Shown here piece by piece: positions 1-6,066 of a DNA stretch of 9,257 nt. The DNA is from JAUWOY01 sp034431315 (GTDB taxonomy: Bacteria > Chloroflexota > Anaerolineae > VGOG01): assembly GCA_034431315.1 (NCBI GenBank), contig DAOUDK010000140.1:1-9257 (forward strand), written 5' to 3'. A program made the position numbers and the translations under genes. Under the pieces are notes generated by a model. The model was not told where the DNA came from, did not search any database, and saw only the letters and a program-made list of their open reading frames with translations. How positions within the stretch are numbered: the stretch's first letter is position 1; the number at the start of each line of letters is the position of its first letter.

Positions 1-71
1 GAAACCTTTCCCTGAGACGCACAAAACCGACGCCACTCCCAACCTATGGGCTCACTTGACAATCTCTGCGA

Positions 72-578
72 ATGGAGAAGGAAGTGGTGGTAAATGAGAG
101 CAACTGCACCCTAATCATATCGGTGCTTGTAGCTGAAGCTGAATGCTATAGTCAAGACTTTCACAGGGATGATATCTCCCTTTATGACACAATGGTTGCT
201 ATTCGCAATCGTTTGCAGGGAGATGAAAAGGTGTGGAATCCGGTCGATGGTACTGAGGACTTGACAAGCCGACCTGTAGACAAGGGTCGGATAAGACGGT
301 TTGGAGACAAGCTAGATAGCGCTCTCTCGAAACTTGAGGTTCTACATGATCACAAGTGCACGGAGGAGCAAGCCATTCAGGCATGGCACTGGGTTTTCCA
401 ACATACATTCTGGAGCACAGACGATGCGGTTGAGAGCATGGATGAATACGGCAAGCGGCTCGGAGAGGCTGCTCGAAAAGAAAGTGTATTCGTAGCACCT
501 ACAGGTAGGATTTCGACGGAAGAGCCAGAAGGCTCTTACAAGAAATCACCACAGCAAAGGTCCTATGGCGGGGAGTGA
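72..578 (+). pseudogene. CD-NTase (cGAS/DncV-like nucleotidyltransferase), C-terminal fragment of a CBASS synthase
   Basis: CD-NTases make cyclic oligonucleotide alarm signals in CBASS anti-phage immunity. This 168-residue frame resembles only the C-terminal helical part of the family: a hydrophobic helix (residues 12-23), then VWNPVDGTEDLTSR (54-67), then an FGDKLDSAL helix (77-85) and an EEQAIQAWHWVFQHTFW stretch (98-114). This matches the usual 'NP..-EDLT-...-A...W..vFg..F' end of bacterial CD-NTases. The G-S and D-x-D catalytic motifs are absent, full proteins are roughly twice this length, and the same frame has a TGA at 57-59. The ATG at 72 has no convincing ribosome binding site, so it is probably not the true start. 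The tail (residues 145-168) is polar, looks disordered and ends Y-G-G-E. The stop overlaps the E2 start. The family call rests on motif memory; truncation at the window edge, frameshift and true decay cannot be told apart here. Confidence 0.68.
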
Positions 579-1003
579 TGCGTCGTATTCATCGTCCTGC
601 CATAACAATAGGCCTCCAAGTGGCAAGAATGCGGGAGGATTTTCCGAATTTCGGTTACAGTCGGAAAAACAGCCCGCCCACATGGTATGGTCGACTTCAA
701 CCTAGTGAAACGTCGCCTATATACACTGTGAAGATCGTGTATCGTTTTGTGGACCAATTCTCCAAATCCCCCAAAGTTTGGATAGTGTCTCCAGAAATAC
801 ATCCGGGTGCTCCACATCGCTATCCTGATGATGATTCTCTTTGCCTGTACTTTCCACCAGATAGAAGCTGGACGCCTCACGTTTTCATCTCCGATACGAT
901 TGTCCCATGGACTTCACTGTGGCTGGCATTCTACGAAATATGGCTAGATACGGACCATTGGTACGGTCCGCAAGCTCCTCATGAAGGCAATAAACGGCGG
1001 TAG
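578..1003 (+). CDS. E2-like (ubiquitin-conjugating fold) protein of short type II CBASS
   Basis: This 141-residue protein carries the signature of prokaryotic E2 domains: HPGAPHRYP (75-83), then SLCLYFPP (87-94) with the presumed catalytic Cys89, W98, and a C-terminal P-W...WLAFYEIWLDT..WYG...PH block (110-135). No E1 or JAB domain is attached, so it is a stand-alone E2 and not the E1-E2 fusion Cap2. In a published Serratia marcescens system, a single E2 next to the cGAS-like enzyme processes the synthase C-terminus, conjugates it through a Cys and activates it by poly-cGASylation. Here the ATG at 578 overlaps the CD-NTase stop as TGATG with a GGGGAG ribosome binding site just upstream, implying translational coupling. 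A GTG at 575 is a less likely start. The frame is intact although the partner is broken. Base composition is AT-richer than the genes to the right. The E2-fold call is firm; the CBASS role is inferred from the neighbour. Confidence 0.8.
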   Translation: MRRIHRPAITIGLQVARMREDFPNFGYSRKNSPPTWYGRLQPSETSPIYTVKIVYRFVDQFSKSPKVWIVSPEIHPGAPHRYPDDDSLCLYFPPDRSWTPHVFISDTIVPWTSLWLAFYEIWLDTDHWYGPQAPHEGNKRR

Positions 1004-1095
1004 TGCTGGGGGAGCGTCCACATTGAGATACCGCTGCTTTGGATCTACCTGCTATCCATCCCTGTCTTTTGACCCAGTATCCCAGAAATCCAAAC

Positions 1096-1569
1096 ATGTC
1101 CCTGGAATCCCAAGTCCTCAAAGCCTTCGTCTCCCTCCTTGACGCCCAGCCTCCCGAAGTCCAAGAGGCTTTCCAGTTCCTGCTAGCCACCGCCATGCAC
1201 GAGGCTGGCAAGTTTGAACTGCTGAACGTGGTCGAGGTTGATGGGCGGTGGCACTACACTTTCAGCGGTGCAGGCCAGGTGTTCAGCGTGATGCAGCCAG
1301 AGATGGGCAAGGAGATGGAGAGCCTGGTCAGGGAAATGGTGCAGCGCATAACGGCGGACACGGCATTGACCCGCAACCGCTTCGTGGCCGCCCTGGCCGA
1401 TACCGTGCTCATCGCCCACGCCCAGCCGGGCAGCAAGACAGAGCAGTTGGCGCAAGAAGTGGTGGGGTGGGGGAAGCAAGTGCACACACTGGATCACCCG
1501 GCCAATGAGCATTTGCTGGCTTTGGGGGCGACGCCGCTGGGGCGGGCGTATCAGAAAGAACCATGCTGA
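1096..1569 (+). CDS. DprA/Smf-like SLOG-fold protein (C-terminal half of the fold)
   Basis: This 157-residue protein has, in residues 92-148, the second half of a DprA/SLOG Rossmann-like domain: TRNRFVAALADTVLIAHA (92-109), QPGSKTEQLAQEVV (110-123), GKQVHTLDHPANEHL (126-140) and LGATPL (143-148). These parallel the RNR..iA.ls...lVVeA..-SGsl.tA..A...Gr.VfavpG..-GA series of DprA. SLOG proteins bind nucleotides or nucleic acid; DprA loads RecA on ssDNA. The first half of the classic fold, with its GSR motif, is missing. Residues 1-88 are a mostly helical segment with a short RWHYTFSG strand-like piece that I do not recognise. I chose ATG 1096 because the upstream in-frame ATG at 1039 adds 19 residues without family character; neither has a clear ribosome binding site. 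It follows the E2 gene by 92 bp but has the GC-rich composition of the host-like genes, so a link to the CBASS remnant is unproven. It could be a shortened DprA paralogue. Confidence 0.6.
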   Translation: MSLESQVLKAFVSLLDAQPPEVQEAFQFLLATAMHEAGKFELLNVVEVDGRWHYTFSGAGQVFSVMQPEMGKEMESLVREMVQRITADTALTRNRFVAALADTVLIAHAQPGSKTEQLAQEVVGWGKQVHTLDHPANEHLLALGATPLGRAYQKEPC

Positions 1570-1643
1570 ACACATGGTGGATGAGCTAACCCCTGACTGG
1601 GGCCGACTGCGCTGTATTCAAAAGTCACAACCCCAGCCATGAC

Positions 1644-1680
1644 AAAAGCCCCTTACCTCGAAAAAGAGATAGGGGCTTTT
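1644..1680. terminator. Bidirectional rho-independent terminator between convergent genes
   Basis: AAAAGCCCC (1644-1652) is perfectly complementary to GGGGCTTTT (1672-1680), with weaker pairing continuing inward around a short A-rich loop. The T-run on the right arm and the A-run on the left arm make it read as an intrinsic terminator on both strands. It sits between the + strand SLOG-like gene (ends 1569) and the - strand rlmI (ends 1730), so it can end both convergent transcripts. Confidence 0.88.
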
Positions 1681-1729
1681 CGCACGCTTGTTTCAAACAA
1701 ACCAGGCAGCTTGTCACCCAGTTGCGTTT

Positions 1730-2926
1730 CTAAAGCACCCGACACACGAACCCCTTCAAGTACTCCGACTCCGGAAAGGTAAGCAGGATCGGGTGGTCGG
1801 AGGATTGGGAGAGCTTGGCGACGATCTGCACATCGCGGCCGGCGTCAACGCTGGCCCCGAAGAGCACCTTCTGGAAGAGGTCGGGGCTCACCCGGCCTGA
1901 GCAGGAGAAGGTGAACAGGATGCCGCCGGGGGCGATGATTTGCATAGCCAGGAGGTTGACGTCCTTGTAACCCCGGCAGGCCGATTGCACCTGATGCTGG
2001 GAGTAGGCGAATTTCGGCGGGTCGAGGATGACCAGATCAAAGCTCCGCCCCTGATCGCGGTACTCCCGCAGCACCTGGAAAACGTCCCCCTCTACGTACT
2101 CGTCGTCGCGGTCAGCGAAGCCATTGAGAGCCACGTTGCGCCGGGCCAGCTCCAGGGCCTCGGCCGAGGACTCGACGTTGGTGATGCGCCCAGCCCCGGC
2201 CGCGGCAGCGTAGACGGCGAAGGCCCCCGTGTAGGCGAAGCAGTTGAGCACCTCCCTGCCTGGACAGTACTTGGTCAGTTTCTCACGGTTCTCCCGCTGG
2301 TCGAGATAGAAGCCGGTTTTGTGCCCCGTTTTTATGTCCACCAAAAAGCGATGACCGTTCTCCGTTACCTCCACCAGGTCGGGTGGTTTCTCCCCATGCA
2401 GAAGGCCGCTGACCTGAGCCAATCCCTCTTTCTTCCGCACCTCCACGTCGCTACGCTCGTAGATGCCCCTGGGCTTCAGCAGATCATCCATCAGGCCAAC
2501 CAATTCAGCCTTCCATTGCTCGATCCCCAGGGTAAGAAACTGGGCCACCAGGTAACCGCCGTAGCGATCTACAACCAGGCCGGGCAAGAGGTCGGATTCA
2601 GCGTTAACCAAGCGATAGGCGGCGGTGGCCGGATCATCAGCCAGGGCCTGACGACTGGCCCAGGCCCGCTCCAGCCGGTGCCGCCAGAAATCCTCCCCGA
2701 TGACTTCGCCCTCGTCCCAGGTGAGGAGCCGCACTGTAATCTGAGAGCGGCGGTTCAGGTAGCCCCGCGCCAGGAAGCGCCCCCGGTAGTCAGCCACCTC
2801 CACCACATCCCCGTCGGCGACCTCTCCCTCAATGCGCTTGATGGCTCCGGAGAAGACCCAGGGGTGTCGGTTCAGGACTGGCTTCTCCCGCCCTCGTTTT
2901 AGGATAACTCGTGCCATGTCACTCAC
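1730..2926 (-). CDS. rlmI: Class I SAM-dependent 23S rRNA (cytosine-C5) methyltransferase, RlmI family
   Basis: The enzyme transfers a methyl group from S-adenosylmethionine to a cytosine of 23S rRNA (C1962 in E. coli numbering) in the cytoplasm. The 398-residue length matches RlmI. Domains: an N-terminal PUA RNA-binding domain (about residues 4-75, with NRHPWVFSGAI at 19-29), a linker beta domain (about 105-195), and a Rossmann methyltransferase (200-398). That last part has GFYLDQRENR (205-214), the SAM loop NCFAYTGAF (228-236), DPPKFA (302-307), SCSG with the presumed catalytic Cys342 (341-344) and SSDHP (375-379). GTG at 2926 lies about 9 bp from a GGAAG ribosome binding site; ATG at 2917 is the alternative. 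It starts 3 bp after the stop of the upstream acetyltransferase, so the two are probably co-transcribed. Nothing looks damaged. The exact target base is taken from the family, not shown here. Confidence 0.92.
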   Translation of the reverse strand: MSDMARVILKRGREKPVLNRHPWVFSGAIKRIEGEVADGDVVEVADYRGRFLARGYLNRRSQITVRLLTWDEGEVIGEDFWRHRLERAWASRQALADDPATAAYRLVNAESDLLPGLVVDRYGGYLVAQFLTLGIEQWKAELVGLMDDLLKPRGIYERSDVEVRKKEGLAQVSGLLHGEKPPDLVEVTENGHRFLVDIKTGHKTGFYLDQRENREKLTKYCPGREVLNCFAYTGAFAVYAAAAGAGRITNVESSAEALELARRNVALNGFADRDDEYVEGDVFQVLREYRDQGRSFDLVILDPPKFAYSQHQVQSACRGYKDVNLLAMQIIAPGGILFTFSCSGRVSPDLFQKVLFGASVDAGRDVQIVAKLSQSSDHPILLTFPESEYLKGFVCRVL

Positions 2927-2929
2927 TAT

Positions 2930-3460
2930 TTATGACTTCCACACCTCGGGCGCAAACGGCCATTGCAGTTGCGCACAGATCGCCCGCCAGCGTTCCGGCA
3001 TCTCCGGCGTATACAGAAAAGGTATGTACCCCAGCTTCAGGTAGGTTTTCAACGCCGGCAGCCGATAGTCCTCGGTATAAAGATGGATGGAGCGGCACCC
3101 GGCTTCGATGAACCGCGCCGTGACAGCAACAGAGACGGCCATACCCAATCCCTTGCCAGCGTGGGCAGGGTCACCGGCCAGCCAACCTAGCTCACCGCCA
3201 GAGGGATACACCTCTGAGCGCAGGGCCATGGCAGTGGCTACAATCTCGCCGCTTTCCTCATGGATGGCCATAAACCAGCCCTCTGGCAGAATTCTTGGGA
3301 GCCACGGCTGCAACACCTCGTCATTCCACCCTGGCCATCCAGATAGTTCCATGACCTTGTAAAAGCGGAGCTCATCCCCCTGTTGATACGTGCGCAATGT
3401 ATATCCAGGAGGTAGCTGCACAGCAGGCGGAGCATTCAGCAAATGCTCGGGCCACATCAT
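2930..3460 (-). CDS. GNAT family N-acetyltransferase
   Basis: This 176-residue protein has the GCN5-related acetyltransferase fold, which moves an acetyl group from acetyl-CoA to an amine. The beta4-alpha3 acetyl-CoA motif is clear: ELGWLAGDPAHAGKGLG (90-106), where H/A-G-K-G-L-G stands for the usual R/Q-x-x-G-x-G/A pyrophosphate loop. It is followed by the long helix AVSVAVTARFIEAG (108-121) and the C-terminal SIHLYTEDYRLPALKTYLKLGYIPFL (124-149), matching the 'L.....N..A...Y...GF' block. The substrate cannot be read from sequence; the architecture resembles the acetyltransferase domains related to mycothiol synthase, but that is only a likeness. ATG 3460 and ATG 3457 are adjacent candidate starts with no good ribosome binding site upstream. 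The stop lies 3 bp before rlmI, so a two-gene operon is likely. Its 5' end faces a NUDIX remnant that begins 17 bp away on the other strand. Confidence 0.88.
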   Translation of the reverse strand: MMWPEHLLNAPPAVQLPPGYTLRTYQQGDELRFYKVMELSGWPGWNDEVLQPWLPRILPEGWFMAIHEESGEIVATAMALRSEVYPSGGELGWLAGDPAHAGKGLGMAVSVAVTARFIEAGCRSIHLYTEDYRLPALKTYLKLGYIPFLYTPEMPERWRAICAQLQWPFAPEVWKS

Positions 3461-3476
3461 CTGTAATTGCGTATAG

Positions 3477-3686
3477 GATTCATTCTCGCTCAGTTTCGCC
3501 TCCGAATTCCTCAGTTTCCACTACGTCCTCATTGACCTCCTGGCCGAATACGTCAGCGGTGAACTGGTAACAGCTTCGGACATCGGCGATGCTCACTGGA
3601 TAAGGGCAAAGGAACTGGGAGAGTTCGACGTGACCGAGAAGGCCAGGCAGCTTGTACAACAGGTGCTCAGTTCAGCGCCGAGCTAA
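3477..3686 (+). pseudogene. NUDIX hydrolase (ADP-ribose pyrophosphatase-like), C-terminal remnant
   Basis: An open frame between a TAG at 3474 and the TAA at 3684 encodes about 69 residues without an initiating ATG near its family-like part. From 3516 it reads FHYVLIDLLAEYVSGEL, then a TASDIGDAHWIRAKELGEF stretch (from 3570), then DVTEKARQLVQQVL. This is the usual C-terminal end of NUDIX enzymes of the '8-oxo-dGTP/ADP-ribose' kind, where the late strands read 'yvlvDfla...Gel.a.sDvsdarWv...el'. The catalytic Nudix box (GX5EX7REUXEEXGU), which should lie before this part, is missing, so it cannot be active. The remnant lies head-to-head with the GNAT gene, and its stop codon falls inside the first hairpin of the palindrome island. 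I read it as a decayed gene whose 5' part was deleted. Confidence 0.72.
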
Positions 3687-3693
3687 AGCTCGA

Positions 3694-3759
3694 CGCTAAA
3701 AGAACAAAGCCCCCTTCGGGGACTAAAATCCAGCCCGTAAGGGCTTCGTTCTTTCAGCG
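3694..3759. repeat. Inverted-repeat module 1 (19-bp arms) with inner hairpins
   Basis: The left arm at 3694-3712 and the right arm at 3741-3759 are complementary at 17 of 19 positions. The left arm reads CGCTAAAAGAACAAAGCCC, and the reverse complement of the right arm reads CGCTGAAAGAACGAAGCCC. Between and overlapping the arms are two tight hairpins, CCCC-ttc-GGGG (3711-3721) and GCCC-gtaa-GGGC (3733-3744). The module abuts the next one at 3757-3759, where the sequence CGCG is shared. Confidence 0.8.
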
Positions 3760-3995
3760 CGGGGTCTTTAGCCCATGCGCGTCAAGTTAAGGATGGTATC
3801 GTGCTTGCCGGGACCACACGGCCATGAAGTGGCCGTGCTACAAAGCTCCCGCCTGATGAATCAGGCTCAAGAATCCCGTTTACGGGATGGTAGCTTCGTA
3901 GCCGTGGCACTTCATGCCACGGCGGGGCTGGCCAGCAACCGTGTTCCCGCAGGCTGTTGTCTTAGCTTGACGCGCATGGGCCTTTAGCCCCGCGC
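3757..3995. repeat. Inverted-repeat module 2 (239 bp) with nested hairpins
   Basis: Outer arms: GCGCGGGG (3757-3764) pairs with CCCCGCGC (3988-3995). The 21-base arm at 3771-3791 pairs with 3961-3981 at 20 of 21 positions. Between these two blocks a 6-base piece is inverted relative to perfect pairing. Inside are hairpin A, CACGGCCA-tgaag-TGGCCGTG (3817-3837), and a CTACaaAGCT / AGCTtcGTAG stem (3838-3847 with 3892-3901). That stem encloses GCCTGA-tgaa-TCAGGC (3851-3866) and ATCCCGT-tt-ACGGGAT (3873-3888). Hairpin B is CCGTGGCA-cttca-TGCCACGG (3902-3922). The loops of A and B are reverse complements of each other. The right edge lies in the ligA coding sequence. Confidence 0.82.
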
Positions 3996-6062
3996 ACTCC
4001 CGATCATCCCCAGCAGCTCTCCCTCCCCAATCATGGACACGCCCAGCTCACGGGCCTTGTTGTATTTGGTGCCGCCGGGGGCCTCTCCCACTAGCAGATA
4101 ATTGGTCCTGCCAGAGACGGATCCCGTAACCCGGCCGCCGTGGCGCTCGATCAGCGCCTTGGCCTCGGCGCGGCTCATGGAGGGCAGGGCGCCGGTGATG
4201 ACGAAGGTCAAGCCCGCCAGGGTCAGTGGTATCTCCTCCCTGACCTCTTCCCTCTCCTCCATCCTGACCCCCGCCCGCCGCAGCTTCTCAATGAGGTTCC
4301 GGTGCCGCTCCCGCCCAAACCACTCTACGATGCTGCCCGCTGTGTGCGGCCCCAGGCCCTCGATGGCCTCCAATTCCTCCTGGGTGGCAGCCATCAGCTC
4401 GTCAAGGGACGAGTAGTGCTCGGTCAGGAGCTGGGCCACGGTGCTCCCCACGAAGCGGATGCCCAGGGCGGTGATGAGACGCCAAAGGGACCGATCCTTG
4501 GAGGCCCCGATGGCGGCCAGCAGGTTATCGCTGCTCTTCTCGGCGAAGCCCTCCAGAGGCAGGATGTCCTCCCGCCGCAGATAATAGAAGTCGGCCACGT
4601 CCTTGAGCAGCCCCTCTCTCACGAACTGCTCGGCCGCTCGAGAGCCAAAGCCCTCGATGTCCATGGCCCCCCGCGAGGCGAAATACTCCACCCGCCGCAC
4701 CAACTGAGCGGGGCAGGCAGCGTTGACACAGTAATGAGCCACCTCGCCCTCAGGCTTCACCGCTGGCTCGCCGCAGGCAGGGCAACGGTCGGGCATGTGG
4801 AAGACCCGCTCATCGCCGGTGCGGAGGTCCACGATAGGCCCTACCACGTAGGGGATGACCTCGCCGGCCCGCCGCACGGTGACGGTGTCGCCGATGCGGA
4901 TGTCCTTGCGATGGATGTCCTCCTCGTTGTGGAGGGACGCCTGCCTGACGATGACTCCCCCCACCTCCACTGGCTCCAGGATGGCGAAGGGATTCAAGGT
5001 GCCGGTGCGTCCGACGTTGACGCCGATGTTCAGCAGCCTGGTCGTCGCCTCCCGGCCGGGGAACTTGTAGGCCACGGCTCCACGGGGGGCGTTGCCCACC
5101 GCTCCCAGGTGCTCCTGGATCTCCAGGGAGTTGATCTTCACCACCACCCCGTCCACCTCGTAGTTGAGGGTGTCCCGCTTCCCCATCCACTCGTGGCAGT
5201 AAGCTACGACTTCCTCGAAGTCCGGAAGCAAGCGGCTATCGGAATTGACGGGGAAGCCCATCCGCCTGAGGTACTGGAGGGAATCCCACTGGGTGGCGAC
5301 AGTGATCCCCTCGCTGTCCACCACGGCGTAGGTGAAGATGGACAGGGGGCGGGAGGCGGTGATGCGGGAATCGAGCTGGCGCACTGAGCCGGCAGCGGCG
5401 TTGCGAGGATTGGCGAAAGTCTTCTGGCCTAGATCAACCTGGCGGCGGTTGAACTCCTCGAACTGGTCAAGGGGCATGTAGGCCTCGCCCCGCACCACCA
5501 GCCGGGCGGGTGGCGGCCCTTCGATTGTAAGCGAAGCGGCCTCAGGACATGGCCCATCGGGCGAGACGGGGATGCGCAGGGGAACGCCTCTGATGGTCTT
5601 GAGGTTAGCGGTGACGTTCTCCCCCTCGATGCCGTTTCCCCGCGTCGCGCCCTGAACGTAGCGCCCGTCCTCGTAAGTGAGCACCACCGTCAGGCCGTCA
5701 AACTTGGGCTCCACCACGTACTGCAGATCTCCCTGGGCCACCCCTTCCGGCAAGAGCTTGCTGATGCGCTCCAACCAGGCGCGCAGCTCCTCCTCGTCGA
5801 AGGCATCGCTCAGGCTGAGCATCGGCTTGGGATGGCGCACCTTTTCGAACTTGTCCAGCGGCTCGGCTCCCACCCTTTGAGTGGGCGAGTCCGGGGTAAC
5901 CAGCTCCGGATGGGCCGCCTCCAGCTCCCGCAGCTCCCGCATCAGCCTGTCGTATTCGGCGTCGCTGACGACGGGGGAGTCCAGCACGTGATAGCGGTAG
6001 TTGTGATAACGTATCTCTTTACGCAGCTCCTCAATTCGCTCGACGATGCTCATTTTTGTCAT
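3984..6062 (-). CDS. ligA: NAD-dependent DNA ligase LigA
   Basis: LigA seals nicks between Okazaki fragments and in repair, using NAD+ to adenylate an active-site lysine. At 692 residues it is full length. Domains in order: Ia with YHxxD-type NAD contacts (RYHNYRYHVLDSP, 18-30; SDAEYD, 33-38); adenylation domain with catalytic Lys120 in EPKFDG (118-123), then ATRGNGIEGENVT (139-151), GEAYM (192-196), YEVDGVVVK (301-309) and AYKFP (331-335); OB fold (about 340-420); Cys4 zinc finger at C427, C430, C445 and C450; helix-hairpin-helix repeats (about 460-600); BRCT domain (612-690). K-F-D-G and G-N-G replace the commoner K-I/V-D-G and G-D-G. ATG 6062 has a weak AAGGA about 12 bases upstream; ATG 6053 is possible. 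The last three codons and the stop lie inside the palindrome island, so the final Ala-Arg-Gly is repeat-derived. The membrane-protein gene diverges from its 5' side. Confidence 0.96.
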   Translation of the reverse strand: MTKMSIVERIEELRKEIRYHNYRYHVLDSPVVSDAEYDRLMRELRELEAAHPELVTPDSPTQRVGAEPLDKFEKVRHPKPMLSLSDAFDEEELRAWLERISKLLPEGVAQGDLQYVVEPKFDGLTVVLTYEDGRYVQGATRGNGIEGENVTANLKTIRGVPLRIPVSPDGPCPEAASLTIEGPPPARLVVRGEAYMPLDQFEEFNRRQVDLGQKTFANPRNAAAGSVRQLDSRITASRPLSIFTYAVVDSEGITVATQWDSLQYLRRMGFPVNSDSRLLPDFEEVVAYCHEWMGKRDTLNYEVDGVVVKINSLEIQEHLGAVGNAPRGAVAYKFPGREATTRLLNIGVNVGRTGTLNPFAILEPVEVGGVIVRQASLHNEEDIHRKDIRIGDTVTVRRAGEVIPYVVGPIVDLRTGDERVFHMPDRCPACGEPAVKPEGEVAHYCVNAACPAQLVRRVEYFASRGAMDIEGFGSRAAEQFVREGLLKDVADFYYLRREDILPLEGFAEKSSDNLLAAIGASKDRSLWRLITALGIRFVGSTVAQLLTEHYSSLDELMAATQEELEAIEGLGPHTAGSIVEWFGRERHRNLIEKLRRAGVRMEEREEVREEIPLTLAGLTFVITGALPSMSRAEAKALIERHGGRVTGSVSGRTNYLLVGEAPGGTKYNKARELGVSMIGEGELLGMIGSARG

Positions 6063-6066
6063 TGGT

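Larger units (their letters stand above)
3679..3995. repeat. Intergenic island of nested palindromes (REP/MITE-like)
   Basis: The non-coding stretch between the NUDIX remnant and ligA is almost wholly built of inverted repeats. In order: CGAGC-taaa-GCTCG (3679-3692); the 3694-3759 module; then the 3757-3995 module. At least seven small hairpins have stems of 4-8 bp with unrelated stem sequences but similar short loops (taaa, ttc, gtaa, tgaag, tgaa, ttta, cttca). Both ends reach into neighbouring genes: the left hairpin loop holds the NUDIX stop, and the right end covers the last codons and the stop of ligA. I see no transposase, so if mobile it would need help from elsewhere. Whether it acts as RNA structure, terminator or selfish repeat cannot be decided from one copy. 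Confidence 0.8.

Noticed and set aside
56..61. TTGACA as a -35 box for the first frame
   Set aside because: Only 10 bases separate it from the ATG at 72 and no -10 box follows; it is part of an interrupted coding region.
72..578. Independent small CBASS accessory gene instead of a CD-NTase fragment
   Set aside because: No ribosome binding site lies before the ATG, and the NPVDGTEDLT to WHWVFQHTFW series fits the CD-NTase C-terminus, so a fragment is the simpler reading; the alternative is not fully excluded.
1940..2902. Long open frame on the + strand opposite rlmI (320 codons)
   Set aside because: It is a shadow of rlmI, which carries all expected motifs on the - strand; the + product shows none.
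3775..3987. 70-codon open frame inside the palindrome island
   Set aside because: The frame runs through perfect hairpins, has no ribosome binding site and no protein-like motif; the structure is better explained by repeats.
3679..3995. CRISPR array
   Set aside because: The repeats are nested inverted repeats with differing stems, not a direct repeat of constant length with regular spacers, and no cas gene is present.
4140..5387. Long open frame on the + strand opposite ligA (415 codons)
   Set aside because: It is an antisense shadow of the GC-rich ligA gene; its product has the His/Pro/Gly-rich look of antisense translation and no family motif.
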